Shown one piece after another: positions 50,997 through 60,170 of a stretch of 64,000 nucleotides of DNA. The stretch lies in NCBI RefSeq assembly GCF_029263155.1, contig NZ_JAJCYB010000058.1:1-64000 (forward strand), read 5' to 3'. The translations under genes and the position numbers were made by a program. The notes under the pieces are model-generated. The model searched no databases, was not told the DNA's origin, and saw only the letters and a program-made list of their open reading frames with translations. This DNA comes from Pseudonocardia sp. Lineage in GTDB: Bacteria > Actinomycetota > Actinomycetes > Mycobacteriales > Pseudonocardiaceae. Each line of letters starts with the position of its first letter. Positions within the stretch are counted from its first letter, which is position 1.

Positions 50997-52226
50997 GTGG
51001 CACGTCCACCTCTCGCGCTCGGTCACCACGGCACCGTGCACCTCACCCGCAAGGGCAAGGGCTGGGCAGCCCGCTGCCGCGTCCGGGACCTAGACGGCGT
51101 GACCCGGCAGATCGAGAAGCGCGGCACCTCCCGTGCAGCGGCCCAACGCGCCCTCCAGGACGAGCTACGCCAACGCCACGGCCAGCGGGTCGAAGCGCTC
51201 CGGCCCTACTCCCGGTTCCGCGACGCGGCCGACATCTGGATGCTGAAGATCCGAGAACGGCGGGCCGACTCCACGTACGACCTCTACACGCACTGGTTGA
51301 ACAAGCTGGTCCTCCCCCAGCTCGGCGAGCTGCGCCTGGTCGAGTGCGACGTCGCCAACATCGACGCCTTCTTCTCTCGACTCGAACGCGCCCGCCTCTC
51401 CGTCGTCCAGGACGACGGCTCGATCGCCGAGAAGCCGCACTACGCCGCGGCGACCCGCCGCACGGTCCGCAGCGTCGTCTCCGGAGTCCTGCAGCAAGCC
51501 GTGCTGCACCAAGCGATCGCGACGAATCCAGTGCGCAACCTGGAGCGCATCGAGTCGACCAAGGGCCACCAGGCGCCTTCGCCGCGCGGCTTGACGCCCG
51601 AGGAACGGCGCCGGCTCTTCACCTACGTCGACACCGACCCCGTCTCGGTCGCTGCCGACCTCCCCGACCTGATCCGCTTCGCCATCGGCACTGGCCTACG
51701 CATCGGCGAACTGTGCGCCGTCCGCTGGCGGGACGTCAACCTGGAGGGCATCGCCGTCGTGAACGAGGACGACATGCGCCTCGTACCGGTCGTGGCCGTG
51801 CGCCAGAACGTCTACCCCGTGAAGGGCAAGGGCCTCTCCGTGCACGGCGGCAAGACCTCGATGGCACTTCGGATCGTCCCGCTACCCGAGTTCGTGGCCG
51901 ACCGCCTCCGACTGCGCCGGCACGGGGACGAACCGCTCGACTGGCCGGTGTTCGCCTCCGCCGGCCGCGACGGCCGGCCGACCTACCGATGGCCCTCCAC
52001 GCTCCGTCGCACTATCCGCACAGTCCGAGCGCAGGTCGGACTGGACTGGATGACCCCGCATTCGTGGCGTCGCACCTACGCAACGATCCTCGACGACGAG
52101 ATGACACTGACGGATCGAGCGAAGGCCGACCTCATGGGCCAGGCGAAGTTCTTGAAGGACGCCTACGTCAGCCGTGGCGAACTGCATCCCAACGCAGCAC
52201 TACTCCTCGATGCTGCGTTGCGATAG
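50997..52226 (+). CDS. int: Tyrosine-recombinase integrase of the element
   Basis: 409 residues from GTG 50997. N-terminal core-binding region with basic AP2-like start (GTVHLTRKGKGWAARCRVRDLDG), SAM-like domain ~70-180, catalytic domain 200-400. Catalytic residues are all present: Arg235 (GTGLRIGEL), H-x-x-R as His355/Arg358 (MTPHSWRRTYA), and Tyr390 (DAYVSRG). It should integrate the element into and excise it from the tRNA-Lys gene. It is transcribed away from the tRNA, and a region of lower G+C follows. No excisionase gene is recognised nearby. Confidence 0.93.
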   Translation: MARPPLALGHHGTVHLTRKGKGWAARCRVRDLDGVTRQIEKRGTSRAAAQRALQDELRQRHGQRVEALRPYSRFRDAADIWMLKIRERRADSTYDLYTHWLNKLVLPQLGELRLVECDVANIDAFFSRLERARLSVVQDDGSIAEKPHYAAATRRTVRSVVSGVLQQAVLHQAIATNPVRNLERIESTKGHQAPSPRGLTPEERRRLFTYVDTDPVSVAADLPDLIRFAIGTGLRIGELCAVRWRDVNLEGIAVVNEDDMRLVPVVAVRQNVYPVKGKGLSVHGGKTSMALRIVPLPEFVADRLRLRRHGDEPLDWPVFASAGRDGRPTYRWPSTLRRTIRTVRAQVGLDWMTPHSWRRTYATILDDEMTLTDRAKADLMGQAKFLKDAYVSRGELHPNAALLLDAALR

Positions 52227-52322
52227 CGCGCTGAGAACAGATCATAGAAATGGGTCGCGAACAATAGTCGCTGCGGCAACGACGCAAGTACGACCTGAAG
52301 CGACTCGCAACGTAATACACAC

Positions 52323-53105
52323 CTACCTGGCGGTAGAAATTAGGTCCGCTACAGACTCTACTAGCATTGCTTCCAAGGAATAGCAGTTGAAGTAATCCCC
52401 GTCTGAATTGGATGCCGGGCGAACTAGGTGCGGACCACTGGAATTGTCGCAGATTGCAGCATTGCTGACACGTCCAGGAGCCAGTGCGACACGACTAGCG
52501 CGCGGTGCCGAGCTACTCCATAACGGCAACTTCGCCCGCGCCTCTGCGTCGAACAAAATCGAAGCTCCGGCAATCGTTCCACATCGAACGTTGCTCCATT
52601 CAATATAGTGAGACACATGGTCAGGCACCGTAGCTGATGCAGCAAACAGTGCCAGGTCAAGCATTAATCGCTCGTTCTTTGCGTTCGGATTTCCGTACGG
52701 TTCAATTCGCCTCGCGTTCCCATTTAACGGAGAAAGCAGGAAGGACTTAAAATCAACAGGTGCGTTCGACGAGGCGGCGAACACAAGATCCGGAGTTCGT
52801 TCATCCGTCAAAGCCAGCCCGTCGCCTATTGGCCAAGCGCTGTAGCCAGCGGAAGTAAAGGTGACGTAGCGCCTCCGCAAGATCAGCCCACCAGCACGGC
52901 CTTCAGCTCGCACTGCCCTGCGGGATGCAACTCCCCTGTCCTGCAGCGACGAGCGCGCTTGGCCCAGCAAATTGGCGACGTACGCAGCGGACGCGGCGGC
53001 CGCCGATCTATTGCGCCCGTCCTGCTCTGCAGACATCTGACTCTCGCGGCGCAAAAGACGATCTCGCTCATGCAACTCCTGAGACAGATCATCTTCAAAA
53101 CTCAT
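52323..53105 (-). CDS. Unrecognised cargo protein (260 aa, lower G+C)
   Basis: 260 residues from ATG 53105, with AGGAAG 6 nt upstream. The N-terminal ~45 residues are charged and likely coiled coil (FEDDLSQELHERDRLLRRESQ). The rest is mixed alpha/beta without a family I know (YVTFTSAGYSAWPIGDGLALTDERTPDLVFA; LMLDLALFAASATVPDHVSHYIEWSNVRCGTIAGASILFD). Third codon positions are markedly less G+C-rich than in the rest of the window, so it was probably acquired with the element from a different host. With the gene at 53252 it forms a minus-strand pair facing away from the integrase. Function unknown; a defence or regulatory cargo role is possible but not shown. Confidence 0.6.
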   Translation of the reverse strand: MSFEDDLSQELHERDRLLRRESQMSAEQDGRNRSAAAASAAYVANLLGQARSSLQDRGVASRRAVRAEGRAGGLILRRRYVTFTSAGYSAWPIGDGLALTDERTPDLVFAASSNAPVDFKSFLLSPLNGNARRIEPYGNPNAKNERLMLDLALFAASATVPDHVSHYIEWSNVRCGTIAGASILFDAEARAKLPLWSSSAPRASRVALAPGRVSNAAICDNSSGPHLVRPASNSDGDYFNCYSLEAMLVESVADLISTAR

Positions 53106-53251
53106 ACTATCTTCCTGTCGACGTAGGTAGCGCAAGTAGAGCGGGATACCTGGCCAGGCCCGGCGCTAAAGCGATGCAATCGCTAAGCGGCGGGACACGC
53201 CACAAACAGAATGAATGCCCATCTGCACATCCGGCAACAGCGAACAGTTCA

Positions 53252-53821
53252 TCATGCCTCGGCATGTGGCGGCCGCACATTCGTTGAAGATTCGGGCCGG
53301 TCCGGGTTGAAGGCACTGCGGTCGTAAAGGGTCCCGTATCTTCCGGCATCGACCCGCCGCTTAGTCCTGCGACTCTCGATCGCATACGATATCGCAAAGA
53401 CCGTCGCGGGGATCGCGAAGATTAACGTCACCGACTCTTGCACGCCAGATTGCTCCAACGCCAGGAACATCAGCGCGATTGCTGGCACTACTGAGTACCA
53501 AGCCCACCATAGTGCAGCCGTGAAACTGCGAGAGCGGTCTCTTGTGAACCGGGGATTCCGCCAGTGGTCGTGATAAGCGCGCCAGTACGTATCCTGGACT
53601 GCGTGCGCGTGTCGCAGATCCTCAACCGCTCTTTCAGTGGGACTGAGGGCCGCACGCCTCTGAGCTTCTTTTCGGCCATCCTCCTGCTTTTCGATGTCGC
53701 GGTAGTAATCACGCCAGTAATTATTGTCGGCAATGGCATCTCGCAGGCTAATCTCTTCACGGTAGGCTTGACGTCCGCGCTCCTCCTCATAGCCACGCCT
53801 GAAGTTTTCATCACTACCCAT
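53252..53821 (-). CDS. Unrecognised two-TM cargo protein (189 aa)
   Basis: 189 residues from ATG 53821, with GAGG at 5-nt spacing; an upstream in-frame ATG at 53845 lacks a site. The N-terminal ~100 residues are strongly charged, aromatic and probably helical (MGSDENFRRGYEEERG, NYWRDYYRDIEKQEDGRKEAQRR). Two membrane helices lie at about 104-122 and 129-148, then a short basic tail. The pattern of charged soluble head plus TM pair is common in accessory membrane effectors, but no family is recognised. Lower G+C than the neighbours. The pair may be co-transcribed (146-bp gap). Confidence 0.6.
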   Translation of the reverse strand: MGSDENFRRGYEEERGRQAYREEISLRDAIADNNYWRDYYRDIEKQEDGRKEAQRRAALSPTERAVEDLRHAHAVQDTYWRAYHDHWRNPRFTRDRSRSFTAALWWAWYSVVPAIALMFLALEQSGVQESVTLIFAIPATVFAISYAIESRRTKRRVDAGRYGTLYDRSAFNPDRPESSTNVRPPHAEA

Positions 53822-54249
53822 CGAAACCTCAATTCCTGCTGACATCGCGGGAACCAGCTAGTCGGTAGGTCGTGAATCCTCGCACCCGCGTTACGACCGA
53901 CGTTGTCCCCTACCGGTTGCTCCACCGTCGATCGGGCGTGCGCAGCAAGGCCGCGCCGTCGTCGGGGCCGCAAGGCGCGCTGGTGGCGGCGGGCGCGAGG
54001 CATTCTGTTCGCCTTGCGCTCGTCGTTGCCGGCGTGCTCGTGCCTTGCGGCCCCGGCGCCGGTGTGGCATCCCTTCAGGGCGACCGATTGGCGGTGGAGC
54101 AACCCCGCCCCGCTCGCCCCGCCACGGCCTGACCGCAGCTGACGCTGATTGCCCCTCCACCGGAGTGAGGGCCGGGGGTTCGGGGGCGGAGTCCCTGAGT
54201 GTTCTTCGCCCGCTCAGGAATGTCGGGGGTCGGCCGCACACTTGCCGCC
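53822..54249. repeat. 428-bp gap with nested long inverted repeats
   Basis: Outer arms GGTTGCTCCACCG (53915-53927) and its exact complement (54092-54104), inner arms GGGGCCGCAAGGC (53964-53976) and its exact complement (54042-54054). Both pairs share a centre near 54009, so 53915-54104 is one long imperfect palindrome. The heptamer GCAAGGC occurs at 53945 and 53970 and in reverse at 54011 and 54042. No convincing gene overlaps. Candidate oriT, replication origin or MITE-like element. Confidence 0.7.
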
Positions 54250-54855
54250 ATGGATCCTGCGCTGGACGGGCTGGTGGACGCCGTGGAGGCTGGCGCGGTC
54301 GAGCTGGCTGACGAGATGCTGCGCCGGTCGGGTGCGGTATGTCCGCCGACGGTGCACCTGATATTCAAGCACCTTCCGCAGCCCTACATCGGCAGCGTGG
54401 CGACCCGGCCGTTCCGGCGCGGCGTCGACGCGGCCGCGGCGGTGGCTGCGCTCGGGCTGCTGCCGTCCGTCGTGCATGCGACTCGGCTGGTCGTGGTGTG
54501 GGACTACTCCGACATGTGCGCGGCGTTGGACCTGCCCGACTGGCGGGAAGGCCGGTACCCGCTCGGGCTCGTGGTGCTCGATGCCGACCTGGCCGAGCAT
54601 GTCGTGCGCTGGCACCCGTTCCAGATGCGCACGGACGCCACCTCCGATCCGGCTGTTCCGATCCCGGTCACGGCGTCGATCTGGCCGGAGTGGGGCGCGG
54701 TGGTCCGGCATCCGAGCGCGGAGCTACCGGCGCCGGTCGCCGAGCTGCTGGCGATGTGGCGGGAGCTGCGGCGCGGCGACGTCGCGGCGACTCGCGCCGA
54801 GCTGGAGGCGGCCGGGTTCGTCGTCAACTGGGTCTCGGATCTCGCCCGGCGCTGA
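54250..54855 (+). CDS. Hypothetical protein of the element (201 aa)
   Basis: 201 residues from ATG 54250; GTG 54199 and ATG 54220 are in-frame alternatives, and none has a strong ribosome site. Strong codon bias supports a real gene. Two halves: the first resembles a small helical domain (LDGLVDAVEAGAVELADEMLRRSGAVCPPTVHLIFKHLPQPYIGSVATRP), the second is mixed (ATRLVVVWDYSDMCAALDLPDWREGRYPLGLVVLDADL). No family recognised. Convergent with the relaxase gene, 10 bp between stops. Confidence 0.6.
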   Translation: MDPALDGLVDAVEAGAVELADEMLRRSGAVCPPTVHLIFKHLPQPYIGSVATRPFRRGVDAAAAVAALGLLPSVVHATRLVVVWDYSDMCAALDLPDWREGRYPLGLVVLDADLAEHVVRWHPFQMRTDATSDPAVPIPVTASIWPEWGAVVRHPSAELPAPVAELLAMWRELRRGDVAATRAELEAAGFVVNWVSDLARR

Positions 54856-54865
54856 CCGGTACGAG

Positions 54866-57800
54866 TTAGGACTCGCGGGTCAGGGCGTCCTCCTCACCTG
54901 CGTCGGTGCTGGAGTCCTCGGCGGTCGTCGCGGTGTCGGCGCCCGACCAGCGGGTGAGTTCCTCACGGCGGGCTGCCTCAGCGGCGTCCCGGTCGTCGGC
55001 GTCGGCCGCGGCGCGGGCCGCGTCCGCGGCCTGACGCTCGGCGATCTCAGCCAGCGTGGCCTGCGCTTTCTGCACTGCGACCGTGGACTCGTCAGCCGGC
55101 AGCACACGCCTGCGCTCGGGCGGGTCGGCGGTCTCGGTGGCCTCCGGGGTGCTGACGTCGCGGATGTCGGGCAAGTCAGTCTCGACCGCATCGGGTTGAT
55201 CCCGCCGTCGGGGTTCGTCTCGGGCCGGCTCGTCGCGCAATGACGGCCGGTCGTCGTGGGCGTCCGGGAGGAGATCGGCCTCAGTGATCGGCTGGTCCCG
55301 TTCGCGCTCGGCCTGCTCGGCGTGGTGTTCCGCGAGCCAGTCCGGGCCGGTCGTGCGGTCGTCGGGCCGATCGATGTCGACGCCTCGGGCACCGAGTTCG
55401 GTGCGGGAGCGGTCGGCGTTGTCCCGGCTGATGGCGGTGTGGGTGAACCACGCCGCGCGTGCGGCGTCGACGATCTCCAGCTCGGCGATCTGCTCGGCCA
55501 GGCGGGCGGCCTCGGCGCGCGCGTCGTCGGCTTCCGCTCGAAGCCGCGCCGCGTCATCCGGGGCCGTGTCGGGGGCGTCGGCACGGGCGGTCCACAGGGT
55601 GGCATCGGCCGCGGCGCGGGCGTGTTGCTGGTGGGCGGCGGCCAGGTCGTCCTCCACCCACCGGGGCGCCCAGGCGAGTTCGCGTTCGTAGGCGCGGATC
55701 CGAGAGCGCAGGGCGCCGTCTGACAGGTTGGCCTCCTCCGCTCCGGCGTCGACGAGCGCGAGGGCCTCGTGCGCGGCGCGGAACATCACGGCGTGCTCGA
55801 CGCGGCCCTTGCCGGGGGCGTTGCCGAGCGGATCGTGCTCGTCGGTGTGGTCGACGAGTTCGCGGTAGGCCGCGGCCCAGCCGGCCCGGTGCTCCCAGTC
55901 CTGCCGTGCGACCAGCTGCGTCGGGTCCGTGCCGTCGGGGACTGGCCCGAGCGCGTCGATCGCCCAGGCGGGCGCCTCGGAGGCGGTGAGGGTGCCGAGT
56001 TCGCGGCGCCGGTCGTCCGCGGCGTCGGCGAGCTGATGCAGGCGTGCGGCGCGCTTGTCGTCGACCGGCTCGGCGTCGCGGAGGTGGTGCGGGATGAGGT
56101 CTGCGGCGCCGCCGCGGAGGTGCGGCGTAAGCTTCCCGGCGAGCGCGTGGGTGATGCGGTGGTGCAGCACCTGCGCCGGGGAGTCGGCATCGTGGAGGCT
56201 GCGCGCCTCGATCGCGGCGGTCAGGACCTGGTCGGGATCGTGGCCGGCGAGTTCGGTGGTGCGCAGCAGGCGTTCGAGTGAGGCGAACGCGTCGTCGGCA
56301 GCGAGCTGGCCGCGCTGGTGCGGCGTCAGGTGGCCCTCGGCGGCGAGCCGGTCGAGGGTGTCGGCGACGCGGCCGGCGCTGACGTCGCGGATCAGGTCGG
56401 CCATGCGGTCGACCTGGGTCATCACCGACCGGGCCTCGTCCTCGGCGTGGGACTGCTCGGCAAGCGCGCTCCGGTCCTCGCGGATCGACGCGAGGACGTC
56501 GGAGAGGACGGCTTCGGGGGTGCGGGCGGCGGCGTCGAACGTCTCCCCCGTCTCGGCGTCGGGCGCCAGGTGGCGCGTGACCACGTAGATCGTGTTGCTC
56601 TCCCGGCCGCGGGTGGCCGGGACGTACAGGCCGGCGGCGTCGGTGCCCAGGCCGGTGACGGCGTGGCCTGTATCGACGGTGCGGCCCTGCGCGGCGTCCT
56701 TGGTCGAGGCGTAGCCGAGCGAGACGTGCTCGCGGACGTACGTGCCGGGCAGCTGCATCAGTGCGCCGAGCTGCTCGCCCCACGCGTTGCGTTCGATGTC
56801 GGACGTGGCGTCGTTGGCGAGGATTGGGGCGACGGTCAGCCCGCCGTCGGCCCGGGTGGCGATCACGCGGTAGGTCTGGCGGGTGATCGGTGCGGCGGTG
56901 TTGCCCTCGAACCCGCGCAGGTGCCACGCGAGCGCCCGGGCCTGGACCAGGTCACCGACCCCGGCGACGGTGCCCCGCCAGTCGGCAAGGGCAGAGCCCT
57001 CCCCGAGGGGCACGCCCTCCTCGGCGACCCGCCCGAGCCGGACGAGCTCGGACCGCAGACCAGCCGACACCCGCGCGGCCGCCGCGTTCGTGCCGACCAT
57101 CAGCAGCGACTCGCGGCCCTCGAGGGTGTCGGCCAGCCACGCCCGGGACGCGGCGGCCTCGGCCTGCTCCGCGGTGCCGCCGTCGACGAGCCGGCCGCGC
57201 TTGGTGTACTCGGCGAGCACGCTCGCGTCGCCCTCGCGCAGGCGCAGCGACGCCGGGCCCTCCCAATCGTTGGTGAAGCGACGCACCTCGGAGAGCTGGT
57301 AGGTGATGCCGTGCTCGGCGACGTCGGCGAGCGCGCCGCCCGGGCCGATCGCGGTCAGCTGGCGCGGGTCGCCCACGAGCAGCAGCTTCGCCCCGGCCGC
57401 CTGGCAGCGCGCGCGGATGGAGACGAGATCGCCCGTCTCGGCGGTCCCGGCCTCGTCGACGACCACCAGGTCGTCACGGCCCAGCCGCCACGACTCGTCA
57501 TCGCCGGTGGGGCCGGTCGCGGGCCCGGGACGATCGAGGCGGTTCTGCGTCGCGAGCCAGGCCCGGACGTTCTTCGCCGCGAGCCCTTCGCCGGCCAGGA
57601 CCTCGGCAGCGTTCTGGTACGGCGCGAGCCCGAACACCCGGCGCGGCGTTTCGCCGTCAACGGTCCAGGTGTCGGCGATCGCGCCGACGACGAACGACTT
57701 GCCGGTGCCCGCGGCGGCGGTGAGGACCTCGACCTGCGCACCGGAGGTCAGCACGCCGCGCAGGGTGCCGGCCTGGTCCGGGCCCAGCGTGATGCCGGAC

Positions 57801-59380
57801 TCGGCGAACCGCGCGGCGACGTCGTCGACCTGGTCGTCGGTGAACCGGTGCGCGCCGCGCTCGACGGCGGCGGCGATCAGCGAGCGTTCGGCCGCGAGCT
57901 GGCCGGGCGTGGCGTACCGGGTCGAACCGTGCCGGGCGTACACCGACTCGCCGTTCGCCAGGCGCAGCTCGTCGGGCAGCGCGTCCACGTCCTCGGCCGG
58001 GCCGAGCCGCTGGGCACGCTCGAGCGCGGCATCCGTGAGGCCGTCGAGCAGCGGCAGGATGTCGTCGGGCGGTACCCCGAGATGCCCGGGCAGGGCGTTC
58101 GAGACCGCCAGGAACATGTCCGAGCGGGAGTAGTGCGCCCGGGTCTTGGCGACCTCGGCGACGGCCCGCTCGATGACGTCGAGCGGGGAGAACTGCGCCA
58201 CCTCGCCGGGGTTCTGCGCGCGCTCGACCAGCCGCTCGGCGAGCGGCGCGAGCCCGCCGGTGACCCGCTCGCGGGCCATCTCCTCCCACCGGGCGAACTG
58301 CTCGTCCCGCGTCTCCCCCTCGTGGGACTTGGCCTTGCGCGTCACGAGCGTGGCCTGCTCGTGGATCACTGCGCGCTCGTAGGGCGACGGCTCGCGCCCG
58401 ACCTTCGCCGTGAACTCGTGGATCAGCTCGGCCGCCTTCGGCCCGATCTGCGCGCGCCGCGACGAGTAGAGGTCCAGCAGCTCGCGGTCGACGCCGACGA
58501 CCTCGCGCGCCTTCCCGTCCGGGCGGGTCTCCACCCGCACGCCGAGCGACTGCGCCAGGTGGGCCTCCATCACGCGCTCCGCGATCGCCGCGGCCGCGGC
58601 CTTGTGCTCGTCGATCGCCCGCCCGTCGACGGTGCGCCACTCGCCATCAGCGCACAGGACGCGGTTGAGGATGGCGTTGTGAATGTGCCACTGCGGGTCC
58701 CGCTCACGGGAGTCGTGCTGGAAGAACTGGGCGACGACGAACTCGTGCGCGTCCATCCAGCGCCCGGACTCGCCGCCGTGGTGGCCGACGCGGGAGTAGC
58801 CGGCGTGCTCCTGGAGGTAGGCGAGCCCGGCGCGGGTGCCGGCCATCATCGCGTCCTCGACGGCCTGGGCGTGGGTGTCCCATGCCTGCGCGGCCACGTC
58901 GTCACCGCGCAGCCGGGCGTCGTTGGCGGCCCGCTCGAACGCCAGACCGGTGACGGTCACCGACTTGGGCGCGGAGAACGTGACGTCGATGAACGTCACG
59001 GCCTGCCGCGCCGAGCGCCCGGCCTGGGCCCGCAGCGCCGCGCGCTCTTCGGGCCCGGCCTCGGGGTTGGCCTCCAACAGGGTCGCGTAGATCTGCTCCG
59101 CAGAGCGGTACTTGCGGTGGCCGGCGGCGAGCGCCTCCGCCTCGTCCCAGGTGGTCCGGTCGTGCGCGGCGGGGTCGCGCGGGTCGAGCAGGCGCGTATA
59201 GACGGCTTCCATCAGGTCGGCGTCGACCTCACCCGCGAGTCCGAGCGACTCGGCGCCCTTGCCCCACCACAGGCCCGGTGGCTCGCCGGCCGCGACGGCG
59301 CCGGTGTAGTAGCCCTCACGGGCCTTGGCGACCTCGTCTGTCAGATACCGCACGGAGTGCCCGCGGTGGATGCTCAGCAT
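54866..59380 (-). CDS. MobF-type relaxase with RecD-like helicase domain (TraA/TrwC-like)
   Basis: 1504 residues from ATG 59380, which shares its A with the previous TGA (TGATG). The N-terminal relaxase domain has the Tyr pair Y24-Y25 and the metal-binding His triad H222/H232/H234 in QHDSRERDPQWHIHNAILNRV. FIDVTFSAPKSVTV and GLWWGKGAESLGL are family blocks. The helicase part has Walker A TAAAGTGKSFVVGAIADTW at about residue 558, DLVVVDEAGTAETGDL (Walker B/DEAG), and SLGYASTKDAAQGRTVDTGHAV near the C-terminal helicase motifs. The last ~350 residues are helical and charged. Nicks oriT and unwinds the strand for transfer. Confidence 0.92.
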   Translation of the reverse strand: MLSIHRGHSVRYLTDEVAKAREGYYTGAVAAGEPPGLWWGKGAESLGLAGEVDADLMEAVYTRLLDPRDPAAHDRTTWDEAEALAAGHRKYRSAEQIYATLLEANPEAGPEERAALRAQAGRSARQAVTFIDVTFSAPKSVTVTGLAFERAANDARLRGDDVAAQAWDTHAQAVEDAMMAGTRAGLAYLQEHAGYSRVGHHGGESGRWMDAHEFVVAQFFQHDSRERDPQWHIHNAILNRVLCADGEWRTVDGRAIDEHKAAAAAIAERVMEAHLAQSLGVRVETRPDGKAREVVGVDRELLDLYSSRRAQIGPKAAELIHEFTAKVGREPSPYERAVIHEQATLVTRKAKSHEGETRDEQFARWEEMARERVTGGLAPLAERLVERAQNPGEVAQFSPLDVIERAVAEVAKTRAHYSRSDMFLAVSNALPGHLGVPPDDILPLLDGLTDAALERAQRLGPAEDVDALPDELRLANGESVYARHGSTRYATPGQLAAERSLIAAAVERGAHRFTDDQVDDVAARFAESGITLGPDQAGTLRGVLTSGAQVEVLTAAAGTGKSFVVGAIADTWTVDGETPRRVFGLAPYQNAAEVLAGEGLAAKNVRAWLATQNRLDRPGPATGPTGDDESWRLGRDDLVVVDEAGTAETGDLVSIRARCQAAGAKLLLVGDPRQLTAIGPGGALADVAEHGITYQLSEVRRFTNDWEGPASLRLREGDASVLAEYTKRGRLVDGGTAEQAEAAASRAWLADTLEGRESLLMVGTNAAAARVSAGLRSELVRLGRVAEEGVPLGEGSALADWRGTVAGVGDLVQARALAWHLRGFEGNTAAPITRQTYRVIATRADGGLTVAPILANDATSDIERNAWGEQLGALMQLPGTYVREHVSLGYASTKDAAQGRTVDTGHAVTGLGTDAAGLYVPATRGRESNTIYVVTRHLAPDAETGETFDAAARTPEAVLSDVLASIREDRSALAEQSHAEDEARSVMTQVDRMADLIRDVSAGRVADTLDRLAAEGHLTPHQRGQLAADDAFASLERLLRTTELAGHDPDQVLTAAIEARSLHDADSPAQVLHHRITHALAGKLTPHLRGGAADLIPHHLRDAEPVDDKRAARLHQLADAADDRRRELGTLTASEAPAWAIDALGPVPDGTDPTQLVARQDWEHRAGWAAAYRELVDHTDEHDPLGNAPGKGRVEHAVMFRAAHEALALVDAGAEEANLSDGALRSRIRAYERELAWAPRWVEDDLAAAHQQHARAAADATLWTARADAPDTAPDDAARLRAEADDARAEAARLAEQIAELEIVDAARAAWFTHTAISRDNADRSRTELGARGVDIDRPDDRTTGPDWLAEHHAEQAERERDQPITEADLLPDAHDDRPSLRDEPARDEPRRRDQPDAVETDLPDIRDVSTPEATETADPPERRRVLPADESTVAVQKAQATLAEIAERQAADAARAAADADDRDAAEAARREELTRWSGADTATTAEDSSTDAGEEDALTRES

Positions 59381-59859
59381 CACGGCTCCAGTCGAGCGGC
59401 GAGTGCTGCGGCGTCGCCCTCGTCGTCGGCCGGCCAGCGGTCGAGGACGTCTGTGTGGGCTGCCGCGATGCGCGCAGCGTCCGGTCCAGTCATTGCCGCG
59501 ACCGCGGCGCGTGCCCGCGCCACCGCGTCAGCGTGCACCGAGGCGAACTCGCTGCGGACGAGTCGGCGCGCGGGGTTCGGCGAGTCGTCGTCGAGGTAGC
59601 CGGCGGCCACCGACCGCAGCCCCGACTCCCGGTGGCACCGCTCGGCGCGCTCCATCAGCGCGACCCATGCGGCGTAGTCCGCCTCCGGGTCCGTCACGCC
59701 GGGCTCGCCTGCGATCTCGGCCGGGCAGCTGACGCGGGCAGACGCCAGGTCGCGCTGGACGCGGGCCAGGAACAGCGCCGCGAACCGCTCGGTCGGCCAC
59801 TGCGCCTCCTGCAGTTCCCGCAACGCGTCGCGGCATGTGGCGCTCAGATCGTCGTTCAC
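59380..59859 (-). CDS. Small transfer-operon protein upstream of the relaxase
   Basis: 159 residues from GTG 59859, with a strong AGGAGG at 5-nt spacing. All-helical, acidic (CRDALRELQEAQWPTERFAALFLARVQRDLASARVSCPAEIAGEPGVTDPEADYAAWVALMERAERC). No family recognised. The stop overlaps the relaxase ATG by one base, so expression is coupled; a relaxosome accessory role is plausible. The same frame continues open upstream to a TTG at 60174, so a 264-residue form with a polar N-terminal extension cannot be excluded. Confidence 0.72.
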   Translation of the reverse strand: MNDDLSATCRDALRELQEAQWPTERFAALFLARVQRDLASARVSCPAEIAGEPGVTDPEADYAAWVALMERAERCHRESGLRSVAAGYLDDDSPNPARRLVRSEFASVHADAVARARAAVAAMTGPDAARIAAAHTDVLDRWPADDEGDAAALAARLEP

Positions 59860-60170
59860 GGTGTCCTCCTGCTGGCCGATGTTGATCTTGTAAGGCGAGT
59901 ACCGGAGCAGTTCCGAGCGGGCCCGCCAGGGCTCGCGACGGGCACCACAGGATCGTGATGCGTGGGTGTGGGTCTTGCTCTTGGTCTTGTTGCTACGGGT
60001 GTTGTCTCGGTGGTTGTTGTCGTGCTTGTGGTCTGGCTTCTGGTCGTTGTTCTTGTTCTTGTCGTGGTCGTTCTGGTCGGGATGCTTCGGATCGGTCTTG
60101 GCGTGTCGAGTGTTGGTCAAGATCGGGAGTTCTCGGGTTGAGGTGGGCTCGGTGACGTGCTGGTCGGCGT
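59860..60170. other. 311-bp gap, strand-biased stretch and possible low-complexity ORF
   Basis: 59961-60080 has a single A in the plus strand and almost no T in the minus strand. The minus-strand frame from TTG 60174 (TTGA overlap with the previous stop, GGAGG 8 nt upstream) reads an Asn/Asp/Lys/His/Gln-rich tail (DHDKNKNNDQKPDHKHDNNH) with C/G third positions, and runs in frame into the 159-aa gene. Alternatives: a Rho-type unstructured mRNA leader, an oriT, or a disordered coding extension. Confidence 0.4.

Noticed and set aside
53891..54241. 116-aa minus-strand frame in the palindrome region
   Set aside because: Pro/Arg/Ala-rich with no start site and crossing the inverted repeats; not credible as a gene.
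56318..59599. A 1093-aa plus-strand frame opposite the relaxase
   Set aside because: Antisense shadow; the relaxase on the other strand carries all the family motifs.
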